64,000 nucleotides of DNA from Dugong dugon (GCA_030035585.1 CM057469.1:59909501-59973500); one strand, 5' to 3'. Positions 11,324 to 23,035 are shown, counted from the stretch's first letter. Notes: a model not told the origin generated them from the letters alone. Numbers and translations: made by a program.

Positions 11324-11533
11324 ACTTGTTGCTACTAAAACCAAACTCAAGTCAATTCTGATTCATCATGAGCCTATAGGACAGAGTAGAACTGCCCCAT
11401 AGGGTTTGCAAGGCTGTGATCTTTACAGAAGCAGACTGACATGTCTTTCTTCCATGGAATGGCTGGTGGGTTCGAACCACCAATCTTTTGGTTACCAGCT
11501 GAGTGCTTTAACCACGGCACCACCAGGACTCCT
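11324..11533 (-). repeat. AfroSINE
   Basis: Near full-length copy in reverse, closing with 'accacggcaccaccaggact'. It carries the intact 'gggttcgaaccaccaatc' B-box-like block of the tRNA-derived head. Confidence 0.8.
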
Positions 11534-11539
11534 TCCTAT

Positions 11540-11633
11540 TAGTGGAACTGCCCCATAGGGTTTCCAAGGAGCAGCTGGTGGATTCAAATGGCCAATTTGG
11601 TTAGCAGCAGAGTGCTTTAACCACTGCTCCACC
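11540..11633 (-). repeat. AfroSINE, partial
   Basis: A second reverse copy directly beside the previous one, lacking the tail half. It runs from 'agtggaactgccccataggg' to 'ccactgctccacc'. Confidence 0.75.
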
Positions 11634-11705
11634 CATATTTCAGAGTACTGAAAGGAAAAACAAACAAATCTGTCACTCTAAAATTATATATAAAATGTCC
11701 AGAAT

Positions 11706-14171
11706 GGTAAATTGAGAACCTCTGTAAATATACATCTCCATAAAAGCAAGGGAAACACTGGCAAAAATTATCAAAATCAATTTTTCAGAATTCTTAAAGT
11801 TACCCAAAGGCTTACAACAATCAGAGAAGTGTTAATTCAAGAAAAAATTGGTGTCATTAAGAAGAGCAGGCTTTGTGGTAATGAAACTAACCTACTCCCA
11901 TGCATTTCTTTTCATACCCTTAGTAACTTTGAAAACTAGTGCCTCACGAAAATGGTAGCTATAAAAACCAGCGGGCTTATACCCACTGGAGGGGTCAGAC
12001 TGGTTTAGGAGACCCCCTAAAGGTCCCATCTCCAGAGCACTGTCACTACCTGACCTGTCCTGCAGAAGCCTCACTCACAGGCATTGTTATTATTTGATTT
12101 GAATCAGAGCTTATCTAAAGGAAAAACCTTATCCCCAGGATGTTTGTTGAAAACAAGTGTTTAGCCTTGTAGCTTTGTGAATATGTGAAAAGAGATGGGA
12201 CAAATACTGGCAAAATATTAAGAGAAAATTTTAAGCAGGACATATCTATAAGGGACTTTGAAAAGTTCTAACATATTCCTGGAAAATCCAGAAAGACATG
12301 AAAATGTTTGGAGCTATATGCATTCCCAAAAAACACATGAGAAGGCGTCACTCTCTGAATGATAGATGACCTGGAGGTTTTGTATAAGCAGAAAGTAACA
12401 GCTAAGGCAGAGCTGTAAATTACCTAAGTATTGAAGGTGTGTCCCAACACACACAGCGCTTCTTGGTAAAGGATTCAAGATTTATTAATTAAAGGCATGT
12501 AAGGAAACCTCTGCCCAATATTTACCTGACTATTAAGCTAACCAAGCAGAAACTTCAGTGATCACACATGACAAAGAATATAGACTTTACACAGTTAGCC
12601 TAGCTAAGTCCTTAAACAAATCCAGAGCAACAACAACAGCAACGATTAGAACAAACCCTGGGGGGAAAAAGATTTCATTCCAAAAGCTGTCATATTATCT
12701 TACCTAAAATGTCCTGTTTTCAAAAAGAAAAAAAAAAAAAAAAAATACAGAACAAGCAAAGAAACAAGAAAGTACGATCCATATAAAGGGTAAAAAATCA
12801 ATAGAAACTGTTTTGGAAGCAGCTCAGGTATTATACTTAGTAGACCAAATCTTTAAATCAGCTGCTACACTGGTATTCTCTCTTTGCTAAGAAATTGCGG
12901 TCATATTTTCCTTTAATTCTCTGGTTTGGTTTTCTTCCAGAGAATTAAAGGAAAATATGACCGCAATTTCTTAGCAAAGAGAGAATACCAACAGAGAGAT
13001 ATAAATTATAACAAAAAACATAGAAATTACGGAGTTTAACATTGAAATAACTGAAATGAAATATTTGCTAGAAGAGCTGAACATACGATTTGAGAGGAAT
13101 AAAAAGAACAATACCAAAATATAGGCCCAGTAAGAATGCCCAGTATGAGACACAAAAAATCACATATGCAAATACGAGTTAGGAAATAAGTGTAATTTTC
13201 CATATTAAAAATTTAAAAGATAAAAACTATATACTCGTCATAATATCTACTGAAAAGGTATTTGACAAATTCCAACATGTATTCATAATAAAAATTCACA
13301 GCAAACTAGGTGTAGCAAACTTTCTAGAAAAAAATAGGAGAAAATGTTTGTGACTATGAGTTAAACAAAGGTTTCTTCAATATGACAACAAAAACATGAT
13401 CAATAAAAGAAGAAACTGATAAATCTGACTTCGGATTAATATCGTATGCTCTTTGAAATGCATTGTTAAGATACTGGAAAGACAAGCCACACATTGGAAA
13501 CATATCATTGAAAACTATATAGTTGATAAAAGATTTGTGTCCAGAAGATATAAAGAATTCTCAAATAATAAGAAAGCAACAAAATATAAAATATAGGAAA
13601 AGAATTTGAACAGGTATTTCATCAAAGACAATATATGGATTGATAATAAGCACAAGAATTAGTGCTCAAAATCTTTATTCATGAGGGAAATGCAAACTAA
13701 AACTACAATGGGGTACAAGGGACACACACTTAGAATAGCTAAAATCAAAAAGACTGACCATACTAAGTGTCAGTGAGTAAACGGAAAAACTGGAACTCTC
13801 CTATACCATTTAGGAGAATGTGAAATGGTGAAACCCCTTTGGAAAACTATTTTACAGTTTCTTAAAAAGTTACGTATATACCTACAATATGCTTCAGCCA
13901 TTCCACTCTTAGGTATTAATTCAAGATAAAAATTAAAAAATGTCTATACAAAAACTTGTCCATTAATGTTCATAACACCTTTATATATATTATCCTCAAA
14001 CTGAAACAACTCAAATGTCCATCAATAGGTGAATGAGTAAATAAACTGTGATATATCCATACAATGGAACAGCACTGAATAATAGAGAAAAATGAACTAT
14101 TGATAAAACAACATGGATGAATCTCAAAATAAGTATGCTAATGGAAAGAAATCAGACAATAAGGCTACATG
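11706..14171 (+). mobile_element. Ancient L1M element, 5' region through ORF2 end (decayed)
   Basis: From 11,706 to about 12,650 the sequence resembles the 5' region of an old L1M, including 'actagtgcctcacgaaaatg'. ORF1-like text runs to about 13,130. From 13,190 an ORF2 reverse transcriptase trace is readable (EKVFDKFQH at about 13,250). From 13,680 to 14,160 the ORF2 3' end is clear ('gaaatgcaaactaaaactac', 'ggtgaatgagtaaataaac'). Stops occur everywhere. The ORF1 part is interrupted by an inverted duplication at 12,871-12,990. The 3' end is split by a BovB at 14,172 and resumes at about 14,596. Confidence 0.7.
12871..12990. repeat. Perfect inverted repeat, 54-bp arms, 12-bp spacer
   Basis: The left arm 12,871-12,924 is the exact reverse complement of the right arm 12,937-12,990; the spacer is 'tttggttttctt'. 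The right arm continues smoothly into L1 ORF1-like sequence downstream. The text before the left arm ('aaatcagctgctaca') would normally join the right arm's start. So the left arm plus spacer looks like an inverted copy inserted into an L1M remnant. A transcript or single strand here would fold into a long hairpin. Confidence 0.95.
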
Positions 14172-14595
14172 TTGTTGTTGTTATTGTTAGTTGCAATCAA
14201 GTCTCTCTGACTCATGGTGACCTATGTATAGCAGAACCAGAAAAGTTGTCTAGTCTGACACCATCTTCATGATCAGGTACATCTGAGTCCATTGTTGTGG
14301 ATGTTGTGTTAATCCATCTTATCGAGGATTTGCCTCATTTTCATTGGCCCTCAGCTTTACCAAACCTGGCATCCTTTTCTACAGATTGCCCTTTCCTGAT
14401 GACATGTACAAAGTAAGCAAGCTTAAATCTAGTCATTGTCGCTTCTAAGGAGTATTCTGGTAGTATTTTTCTAAGATTTGTTGGGTTGTTCTTTTGGCAG
14501 ACCACACTGTATTCGATATTCTTCATCTTCACCTCAATTCAAATGTATCAATTTTTTTTCTGTCTTGTTTTTCCATTGTTCAGCTTTCTGATTAT
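14172..14595 (-). mobile_element. BovB 3' end, inserted in the L1M remnant
   Basis: The 'gttgttgttattgttagttg' edge and 'ttaccaaacctggcatcctt' match the reverse of the BovB terminus. A broken frame at 14,532-14,341 shows the C-terminal IRKGQSVEKDARFGKAEGQ-type text. It is more diverged than the other BovB copies. Confidence 0.75.
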
Positions 14596-14727
14596 AAGTA
14601 TTTACAATTCTAGAAAAAGGCAAACTAATGTATGGTGGCAACAGATTAGTGGTTTACTTTAGTGGGGAGAGGCATGAGTTAGAGGAGAAGATTAAAAAGA
14701 TCACAAGGAAACTTCTTCCATAGATCT
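14596..14727 (+). mobile_element. L1M 3' tail, resumed after the BovB insertion
   Basis: 'acaattctagaaaaaggcaa' and 'agattagtggtttacttt' continue the L1M 3' end that stops at 14,171. Confidence 0.6.
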
Positions 14728-14775
14728 GTGGGGTTTTTTTGTTTGTTTGTTTGTTTTGTTTTTGTTTTATTTTAA
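14728..14775. repeat. (GTTT)n simple repeat
   Basis: About seven GTTT-like units in a T-rich run. Confidence 0.85.
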
Positions 14776-14802
14776 TTGTGGCTGTAGTTTCACTAAAATT
14801 GG

Positions 14803-15713
14803 AAAAAGTGCGCAGCAGGGTTACATCCTTTCACCTTTCTTAATCTATTGCTGAACAAATAATCTGAGAATCTGGGCTATGTGAAGAAGAATGTAACATC
14901 AAGATTGGAGGAAGTCTCATTAACAACCTGAGATATGCAGATGACACAATTTTGCTTGCTGAAAGTGAAGAGGCCTCGAAGTACTTATTGACAAAAGTAA
15001 AAGACTACAGCCTTCAGTATAGATCACACCTCAACCTAAAAAAAACAAAACCCTCACAACTGAACCAATAGGCAAAATTTTGATAAAGGGAGAAAATATT
15101 GAAGTTGTCAAAAAGTTTATTTTACTTAGATCAATAATCAACTCCCATGGAGGCAGCAGTCAAGAAATTAAATAACGTATTTCATTGGGCAAATCTGCTG
15201 CAAGAAGACCTCTTCAAAGTGTCAAAAAGCAAAGTTGTCACTTTGTTGACTAAGGTGTACCTAATCCAAGCCATAGTATTTTTGGTTGCCTCATATGCAG
15301 GCAAAAGCTGGACAATGAAAAAGAAAGACTGAAGAAGAATTGAAGCATTCTACTTGTGGTGTTGGCAAAGAATATTGAATATACCATGGGCTTCCAGACG
15401 AATGAATGAATCATTCTTGAAGGAAGTACAGCCAGAATGATTCTTGGTAGAGAGGATGATGAGACTTCATCTTGCTTACTTTGGACACATCATCAGGAGG
15501 GACCAATCCCTGGAAAAGGACATAATTCATGGTAAAGTAGAGGGTCAGGTAAAAAGAGGAAGATTCAAAATGAGAAGGATTTATACAGTGGCTGAAACAA
15601 TAGGCTCAAACATACCTACTGTTGTGAGTATGGCACAGGACTGAGCAATGTTTCATTCTGTTATAGATGGGGTGGCTGTATGTCAGAACCAACTCAATGG
15701 CACCTAACACCAA
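14803..15713 (+). mobile_element. BovB-type RTE LINE, 3' part
   Basis: Begins within the reverse transcriptase ('cagcagggttacatcctttc'). A palm segment RYADDTILLAESEE is readable at about 14,930-14,975, so the YADD catalytic pair is kept in this copy. The C-terminal domain follows in broken frames, including 15,444-15,644 (VERMMRLHLAYFGHIIRRDQ). The end 'ctcaatggcacctaacacca' is the BovB terminus. The 5' part is missing and frame breaks make it inactive. Confidence 0.85.
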
Positions 15714-16262
15714 CAAGAGAGTTTTGAAAAATAAACTGAATTTTTCAGGAAAAAAAATCCTGCAAAGAATTGAACTAGGGATTACAATATTTTTGTTTTA
15801 ATCCAAGATTTGGTAAAGCGTCTGTCTTTGGGCAAGCTATCCAACGTGTCTCTGAACTTTGATAAATGATTAAGTTTCTTTCATTATTTTCTTTGTTCTT
15901 AATCCCCTCCTTTTTTGTTCACAGGAAATCATGTGGGTGGATACAAGAAGTGTATATTAAACAGATTTAAAAGATAAAAGCTGTCCTGTGTGTCTAGCTA
16001 AAGAAGACAGTAGGTGCTACCTGCTCAACTCTCTTCTACCCAATGGAGAATTCCCTGAAGGGACTCCATTATCTTAAGGAGGGGAGACTAGATTAGGTCA
16101 TCTCTAAATCTAAAATATTGTCTAAAACTGCCTTTGTAGAATTGTGTGAAATCAATCTAACTTACTATGAATACATTCCTTTAGAAAAATCATAGTAGGA
16201 TAGGTGAAATTATTTGAAATCCAGTATTAATTTCCATCGAACTAATCTCAATGTCTTTGACT
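15714..16262. other. Unannotated, possible worn MIR and CR1/L3 traces
   Basis: A short MIR-core-like run ('gggcaagctatccaacg') lies at about 15,822-15,880. 'agactagattaggtcatctc' near 16,090 recalls the 3' end of CR1/L3 elements. Both are too weak to call. Confidence 0.35.
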
Positions 16263-16459
16263 TGTTGTTGTTGTTAGCTGCCATCAAGTTGGCACCCAAC
16301 TCATGGCGACATCATGCACAATTGAACAAAACATTGCCCAGTCCTGTGACAGCCCCATGACTGGTTGCAGATTGGGCCATTGTGATCCATAGAGTTTTCA
16401 TTGACTGAATTTTGGAAGCAGATCACCAGACCTTTCTTCCTATGTCTCTGACTAGTCAT
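16263..16459 (-). repeat. Short BovB-tailed element (non-autonomous)
   Basis: Starts with the reverse of the BovB-type terminus ('ttgttgttgttagctgcc') and contains the block that, reversed, reads 'ctgcttccaaaattcagtca'. Both parts also occur in the short BovB-derived element at 62,219-62,640. With no coding capacity, it would need BovB enzyme supplied in trans. Confidence 0.65.
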
Positions 16460-18589
16460 CCTTAACAAAGAAACAATTTAATATAAATCTCAAATATTAA
16501 AAAAAAAATATGTAGTGTAAGTTGATTATTCTCATTAGGCATATTCCAGTTACTTTTGCAGGATTTATGTTAACAAAGTAAGCATTTTTATTGCCTCCAA
16601 TTAGATAATAGTAATTTTTTAAAAAGTTATAATTCCTTCACAATAGTATGCTAGATCCATTTCAGATATTTTTAAACCTTTACTTATCACCCCACTTCCA
16701 TTATTTTACAAATTTGCTGCACACACACACACTTGCACATGCGCACACATCCATAACTAAATTTCTTTATTGTTCTCTCTGTTTTACTAGCTATCTATTC
16801 ATTAATTCAATGAAATATGAAAATAAAGTTTTTAGTCTTCTTAAAATTAAAAATCTTCAATATCAAATATGACCTTGAAATGTGTTTATTTTTTTCCAGT
16901 GAAAACGTTGCTTGTAATTCTCAGATATCATGTTGTTCTTATCCATTAATCTCAAAAAGATCTCTAGCAAGGACATACTTAAAGGGAGTCCTAACCTTTC
17001 AGTAATGCATTGTTCAGGTTATTAGCCCAACAGTATCATAAATACACTGAATTACAATGGAAATCATGTAAAAAAAAACTTATGACATTCATGCAGTTGT
17101 TTCATGAATTTTTAACATGTCAGACAATATACTAAGTGAATTATTAAAATAAACTACTAGCCCTACTACTCCAATGTATTGAGAACAGTTATCTGAACAG
17201 AAGAAAAAAAATATGTCCTTGCTAGAGAACTATTGGGGAATGTGCAAACATAGCTGTATAATAGATATACCCAGAAATATTGAACAGTGAAATTTAACCA
17301 AACATTCCAAAAAAAAAAAAAAGAAGCTATTCACACAAAAAAGCTAACTTCACAACAACAAAAAGGTCAGAATGTTTTATGCATACTTATGGGTGTTAAG
17401 AACATAAAATATAAAATAAGATAATTTTATAATATCTAGAATCTATTCAGACAGGTGAAAATTGCAGTAACTGTGGGTCATGGGAAGAATAGGAAACAGC
17501 TACTCACCAACTCAAGCATTACTGGAATTATCCAATATTTTTCTTCAATAGCCCTACATTATACATGAACCTTTATGGAAACTTTATACACCACAGTCTT
17601 GAATAGTTTTAATTAAATTCTTTCTTCAGACTTGAAACTTTATCTTACAATAACAAAAGAATATACTAAATAATCCTGGGTAATTTTGTTTCATTTGGCT
17701 ATCTCCTAACCTCTCTTCTCAGTCCCTCTGGGACTGTCAATTATCTGTGTTTTAACTTCCTCCCACTATGGCCAATGGCCTCAGCACACCACAGTTCATG
17801 ATTTTCTTTTTAACTCTGAAAAATTGTAGTTTAAATTTACATACTGGACCATAATACCAGCTATTATGCCCAATATCTGATACTGAACCAAATGTTCTTG
17901 GACCATGCCAAAGTAATATAGAAGAGCATCTGCCCAGATTTAGTTATTAATATTAAATAGCAATATCTTTAATTAAGAAGAAATATTTAAGAAATATGTA
18001 CAACATATAAAACTTAAGAAGAAAATTAAGAGTAAATACCAAGAATTTAAATCAGGCCAGGTTTTTGTGTTTTCAGGGAAAAAAATTTAAAACTTGTGTA
18101 GAAGCAACAGGGAATAGAAGTCATAGAAGTAGTAACGGGCCACCAGATCACGCATTACGCCAAAGTCCAGGCCACACAATTTGGATTGATCCACCTCAGT
18201 CCAAAGCTCTTAGAGGATTTTAATAATAGGAGAATGAGATTATAGACTCCTGTATTTCAATCACCTTTATTGACTTATATTTTATATAAAATTCATCGAT
18301 TTAAATGTATAGCTCCTTAAGTTTGGACAGATACATATTATCATGTAACAGCACAACACTCATGTTCTATACTATGATTTAACATTTTAAGAAATTACTG
18401 TTGATCAATGAAGAATAGATGCAGAAGGGCAAAGCAGAAGGCATTATTATATTTAGAAAAAAATATTATACTAATTCTGGTGTTAAGTAATTGTCATTGA
18501 ATAAGAATGTAGCAGTGGGAGTTGTAGAACTTTCTCCTTCTTGTTTATTCACATGCTCACTCATAAACAACATTATTTTTCGAAACATC
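16460..18589. other. Mostly unannotated AT-rich DNA
   Basis: Contains a short CA-rich run at about 16,719-16,750. At about 18,260-18,385 there is a possible old L1 piece ('tattttatataaaattcatc', 'taaatgtatagctcc'). Nothing else is recognised. Confidence 0.45.
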
Positions 18590-18840
18590 AAGTCAAAACT
18601 AAGGAGTGGGGAATAGACTGGTGAACAAAAGAGGCAATGTGCCTGCTGTCACAGAGCTTAGAGTATAGTGAATGGAAAAAAAAAACCCTATTAAACACAT
18701 AATCAGGAAAAATTTAAATTGACTAATCTTTAATGAGAATAGTCATGAGGTTCTATGAAAGGGTAATTTTGTTTAAGAGAAAGTTTTTTAAGGAAAGCTT
18801 TTTTTTAACGTGACATTTATGGTAAGGCTATGTAGATGGC
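18590..18840 (+). repeat. Ancient mammalian interspersed repeat, copy 1
   Basis: 'agactggtgaacaaaagagg' and 'cctgctgtcacagagctta' followed by a 'gtgacatttatggtaaggct' block match the order seen at 28,600-29,300. I recognise the sequence as a common old mammalian repeat but cannot name its family with confidence. Confidence 0.5.
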
Positions 18841-19149
18841 ATCTTTATCATTGAGAAGAAGGCGAACTCAAGTCACACGCCCAAGTGTGCCTAGAGTGTG
18901 TTGAAGTAGTTTGCTTACCTGACATCTATTCCCCACTTTCTCCTTCTATAGGAATCTAACAATACACAGCTCCAGATTCCCACTGGACTAAACCAACCAA
19001 TACATAGTGACTGGATACCTATCAGTCACATTCATAGGAAGGATGTATATTCTGAGCTTTGAGAAAGGCTGGTTCCCTTTCATTTTACCTAAAACAATCA
19101 TTTACAAAAGTAAAAGATAGAGGGTTAGAATTGTAATTTGAAGAGACTA
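18841..19149. other. Unannotated
   Basis: No recognised feature between the ancient repeat and the BovB copy. Confidence 0.45.
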
Positions 19150-19387
19150 AACAATAATTTTATGAGGTTTACTCAGATATTCTGGCACTTTCCTGTTGAC
19201 AGACTGCTGCAACCATTTTTGAATTATCTTCAGTAAAATTTTACTTGCTTGTGATATTGATGATATTGTTAGATAATTTCCACATTCCATCAGATCACCT
19301 TTCTTTGGATTGAGCACATATATTGATCTCTTCAAATCAGTTGGCCAGGTAGCTAGCTGTCTTCCATATTCCTTGGTATAGATGATA
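19150..19387 (-). mobile_element. BovB internal segment, inverted
   Basis: This piece of the BovB reverse transcriptase region lies on the minus strand directly before the plus-strand remainder. The minus frame at 19,407-19,147 reads the LKRSIYVLNPKKGDLMECGNYL stretch typical of RTE fingers. Its outer end overlaps by about 20 nt the sequence that begins the plus-strand part. Confidence 0.8.
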
Positions 19388-20590
19388 GGGAACTGCCAGA
19401 TATTCAAGCCAGATTCAGAAGAGGTTGTGGAACAAGGAATATCATTGCCGATGTCAGATGGATTCTGACTGAAAGCCGAGAATACTAAAAAGATGTTTAT
19501 CTGTGTTTTATTGACTATGCAAAGTCATTCAGCTGTATGGATCATAACATATTATGGATAACATTACAAAGAATTAAGAACACTTAATTGTGGTCACGTG
19601 GAGCCCGTACATGGACCAAGAGGTAGTCATTTGAACAGAACGAGGCGATACTACATGGTGTAAACTCAGAAAAGCTGTGTGTCAGGGTTATATCTTTTGA
19701 CCGTACTTGTTCAATCTGAACATGGAGCAAATAATCTGAGAAGCTGGACTATATGAAGAAGAACATGACTTCAGGCTTGGAGGAAGACTAATTAACAAAC
19801 TGTAATACGCAAATGACACAGCATTGCTTGCTGAAAGTGAAGAAGACTTGAAGTACTTACTGAATGAAGATTAAAGATTATAGGTTTCAGCATGGATTAC
19901 ACCTCAACATAAAGAAAACAAATATCTTCCCTTCTGGACCAATAAGCAGCATCATGATAAACAAAGAAAATTTTGAAGTTGTCAAAGATTTCATTTTATT
20001 TGGATCCACAATCAACACCCATGGAAGCAGCAGTCAAGAAATCAAACGACATATTGCATTGGGCAAATGTGCTGTAAAAGACCTCTTTAAAGTGTTAAAA
20101 GCAAGGATATGACTTTGAGGACTATGGTAAGCCTGATCCAAGCCATGGTATTTTCAGTCGCCTCACATGCATGGAAAGCTGGACAATGAGTAAGGAAGAA
20201 GGAAGACTGAAGAATTGATACATTTGGATTATGGTGCTGGCAAAGAAAATTTAATATATCATGGACTTCCAGAAGAATAAATAAATCAGTCTTGGAAGAA
20301 ATACAGCCAGAATGCTCCTTAGAAATGAGAATGGTGAGACCTTGCCTCATGTACTTTGGACATGATACCGGGAAGGACCAGTGTTTGGAGAAGGACATCA
20401 TGCTTGGTCAAATAAACGGTCAGCAAAAAAGACGAAGACCCTCAAGGAGATGGATTGACAGTGGTTGCAGCAATGGGTTTAAGCATAGCAACGATTGTGA
20501 GGATGGCACAGGATCGGGCAGAGTTCTGTGCTGTTGTACATAGGGTCACTATGAGTCAGAACTGGTTTGACAGTACCTAGCAACAACAAG
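19388..20590 (+). mobile_element. BovB-type RTE LINE, 3' part
   Basis: Starts 'gggaactgccagatattcaa' and runs to the terminus 'gacagtacctagcaacaac'. The palm motif at about 19,805 reads YAND instead of YADD, and a stop precedes it. Frames at 19,864-20,112 and 20,292-20,543 cover the C-terminal portion (LGSTINTHGSSSQEIKRHIALG-like text, then YFGHDTGKDQCLEKDIMLGQ). It is inactive. With 19,150-19,387 it forms a single insertion with an inverted 5' part. Confidence 0.85.
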
Positions 20591-20713
20591 AAGAAGTCGG
20601 ATATTCAGTCCCTAATCTTGCACTAGTTACTTTTATGCATTATTATTATATTAAGTTATAATTATCTTAATACTGGTGTGTGTGAGGTAGGGGATAGCCA
20701 TGTGGCTGATATT

Positions 20714-21029
20714 AAATGTAATATAAACTGAATGAGAAACCCTGGTGACACAGTGGTTAAGAGCTCAGCTGCTAACCAAAAGGTCGGCTATTCAAATCCA
20801 CTGGCCGCTCCTCCGAAGCCTATGGAGCAGTTCTACTCTGTCCTGTAGGGTTTCTCTGAGTCACAATCAGCTGAATGGCAGTGGGCCGACTGAATGAATT
20901 TTAAACGTGGTGCTGTCACCTCCTCCTTCACAGTCGTTTTTGCATTGAGTGGTACCTTTTACTGCTGTGACTTGCTAGAAATTAATTAGTTACCACACCA
21001 TTTGAAGCTCAACAGTTCAAATCTAATTT
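20714..21029 (+). repeat. Local duplication, copy 1
   Basis: A block of 316 bp is repeated at 23,154-23,466. It includes an AfroSINE and about 140 bp of non-SINE flank on its right, plus some 20 bp on its left, so this is a duplication of genomic sequence and not two independent SINE insertions. Confidence 0.9.
20734..20890 (+). repeat. AfroSINE (inside duplication copy 1)
   Basis: Full short type: 'aaccctggtgacacagtggt', 'gctgctaaccaaaaggtc', and the tail 'cagctgaatggcagtggg'. Confidence 0.85.
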
Positions 21030-21077
21030 GGTTTTTCTGTGTGAGGTTTTTCCCCACTTTCTTCTATGTTTTCTTGG

Positions 21078-21258
21078 TGTCTTAGTCATCCAGTGCTGCT
21101 ACAACAGAAGTACCACAAGTGGATGGCTTTAACAAAGAGAAATTTACTTCCTCACAGTAAAGTAGGCTAAAAGTCCAAATTCAGGGCGTCAGCTCCAAGG
21201 GAAGGCTTTCTCTCTCTCTCTGCCTTCTCATCAATGTTCCCCAGGACTAGGAGCTTCT
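21078..21258 (-). mobile_element. MaLR-like LTR, partial
   Basis: Opens TGTCTTAGTCATCCAGTG, the reverse of the LTR end, and contains 'aaaagtccaaattcagggcg'. The rest of the LTR is missing beyond about 21,258. Confidence 0.7.
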
Positions 21259-22615
21259 GTAAACATTTGGTCAGAAGAAAGGTTTTAGTCAACAAACAAA
21301 GTTCACTATATTCTTATCTTCATGTCTCAGTTGTCAGGATACAGTTTGAGATTTAATACTTCAGCTGCCAAGAAAAATAACCATATCTTACATAGATTCC
21401 CTCAGTTTGAACACCTTAACCACCTCACTAATACGCATAATATACTTTGTTTAAATACTTTGATGTAATATTTAAACTTTTAGAAGTTTATGCCAAGCAA
21501 ATCATCTCATTTAAAAAAAAGATTAATAAAAGATGCTTTATAAAGTATTATTTCGAAAAGTGAATATTTGACATAAACTACATGTCAAATTAATTTTTTT
21601 TTTCTTTCATGAAGTGTTTCAGGAACAAAGAAAAAATAAACCACCAGATATGGAATTAAAGCAGCTAAAATGCAATGCTGTTACTACTGATATTTTAAAA
21701 CATATCATCTGCTTCAGGAAAATAAATTTAATTAAAGAGACTGGGTGCCTTCATAGATACAGTTGTATTATTTATGCATTTACTACAGTCCTTTGAATCT
21801 AGAGGAAACAGGTGAATAGGGACAGCATAACAACCAAAGGAGAAAAGAACACTGATCCGGTGCTATGATGCCAAAATTATTTAGCTAAATAAATGGACAG
21901 TTAAAAAAACGGTCAGTAAATTCAGTAAATATAATCAGCTTTTCACTCTACTGGCATTTCTGCTTATAAAATTTTTGGATCTGCTAGTTTCAGGTAGGGA
22001 AAAAAATGCCATTGCTATTATTAAAAAAAAAAGAAAGAAATTAAATGGTTCTTATTTTTTGTGACATAGCTACAGTTTCCAGCTCCTCAAACAAAAGTTT
22101 CCTTAAAAAGTCTCTTCGACCCTTTATCAAAGAGTATCATTTTAATCTATTTATTAGTATGAAGAAAAAAAAAAAAAGGCAAGTGGCAGGGTTCATCTTT
22201 CTTATGTTTGCTCTTTTATTTTTCAAATTCTACTCCATGCAGAGGACAACAGTGAATAATTCACTCTTGATAAAATGAACATTCGATTTTCACGTGATGA
22301 TAATCCATAAATGAAAGCGTCAGCCAAGGTAGGTGTTAAATGAACATAAATATAGCATTTTAGAGCTAACAGAAAATTCGAAGATTCTGTAATCTTATAG
22401 TTTGATTTTGCATGAGGAAAAGAAGGAGATGAGATTCCTGACATCCTACCACTTCACAGTAACTTACTATCTGTCCATGGCATACGGAACGCACAAACTC
22501 TCTGACGAAACAATAATATTCTATATTAATTAGCAAAACTTTCCATAAGGTTCCACTTATTCCCTCCAGTTACAGAACTCATGGCTAACAATGAGTTATT
22601 TTTATATTTGTTTAG
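21259..22615. other. Unannotated AT-rich stretch
   Basis: No recognised element. The 60-77-codon open frames at 21,614-21,796 and 22,045-22,278 have no domain and look like chance. Confidence 0.5.
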
Positions 22616-22838
22616 TTGGTAAACTGTTTTTGTAAAGGGCCAGATAGTAAATATTTTACACTTTGTGGGCCAGACGGTCCATCACAACTACTCAACTTGC
22701 TGTTATAGAGTAAAAGTAGCCATGTACAATAAACAATTGAATGAGTATGACTGTGTTCCAATACATTTTTTTTTTCCACAAAAATAGGCAGGGAGATGGA
22801 CCTGGCCCATAGGTTGTAGTTAGCTGACCGCTGATCTA
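22616..22838 (+). mobile_element. Non-autonomous hAT (Charlie-type) DNA transposon
   Basis: 'tgtaaagggccagatagtaa', 'tttgtgggccagacggtc' and 'ttgtagttagctgaccgctg' follow the well-known order of a mammal-wide MER/Charlie element. The ends are worn inverted repeats and no transposase is present. Confidence 0.75.
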
Positions 22839-22924
22839 TATCAATGATGACCTCACATGTATTTCATATATCTGTACTCTGTGTATATTGCTACCATATC
22901 ATTTACTAAGCTGTATCATAAATG

Positions 22925-23035
22925 TTTGCTCTCTCCCCACCTATACTCAGAGCCTACGCTTCATAAGGGTAAAGGTTGAGCCTCATTCATTTTTGTATCT
23001 TCAAGCTTATTGAATAAATGGAAGAGTGAATTTTA
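22925..23035 (+). mobile_element. L2 LINE, 3' end
   Basis: 'ctcattcatttttgtatctt' followed by a 'cttattgaataaatggaag' ending resembles the L2 terminus (timing-and-use text 'gtaaaggttgagcctcatt'). Confidence 0.45.

Larger units (their letters stand above)
9713..11705 (+). mobile_element. HAL1/L1M ORF1-region remnant, split by AfroSINEs
   Basis: The flanks of four SINE insertions rejoin as one ancient LINE sequence: 9,713-10,607, 10,883-10,922, 11,118-11,323 and 11,634-11,705. The 95-codon frame at 10,264-10,551 looks like a worn coiled-coil part of an L1-type ORF1 protein, and the text 'ggagatgaaaactacaat' is typical of HAL1/L1M. Stops are frequent. The exact subfamily cannot be settled by eye. 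Confidence 0.6.
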
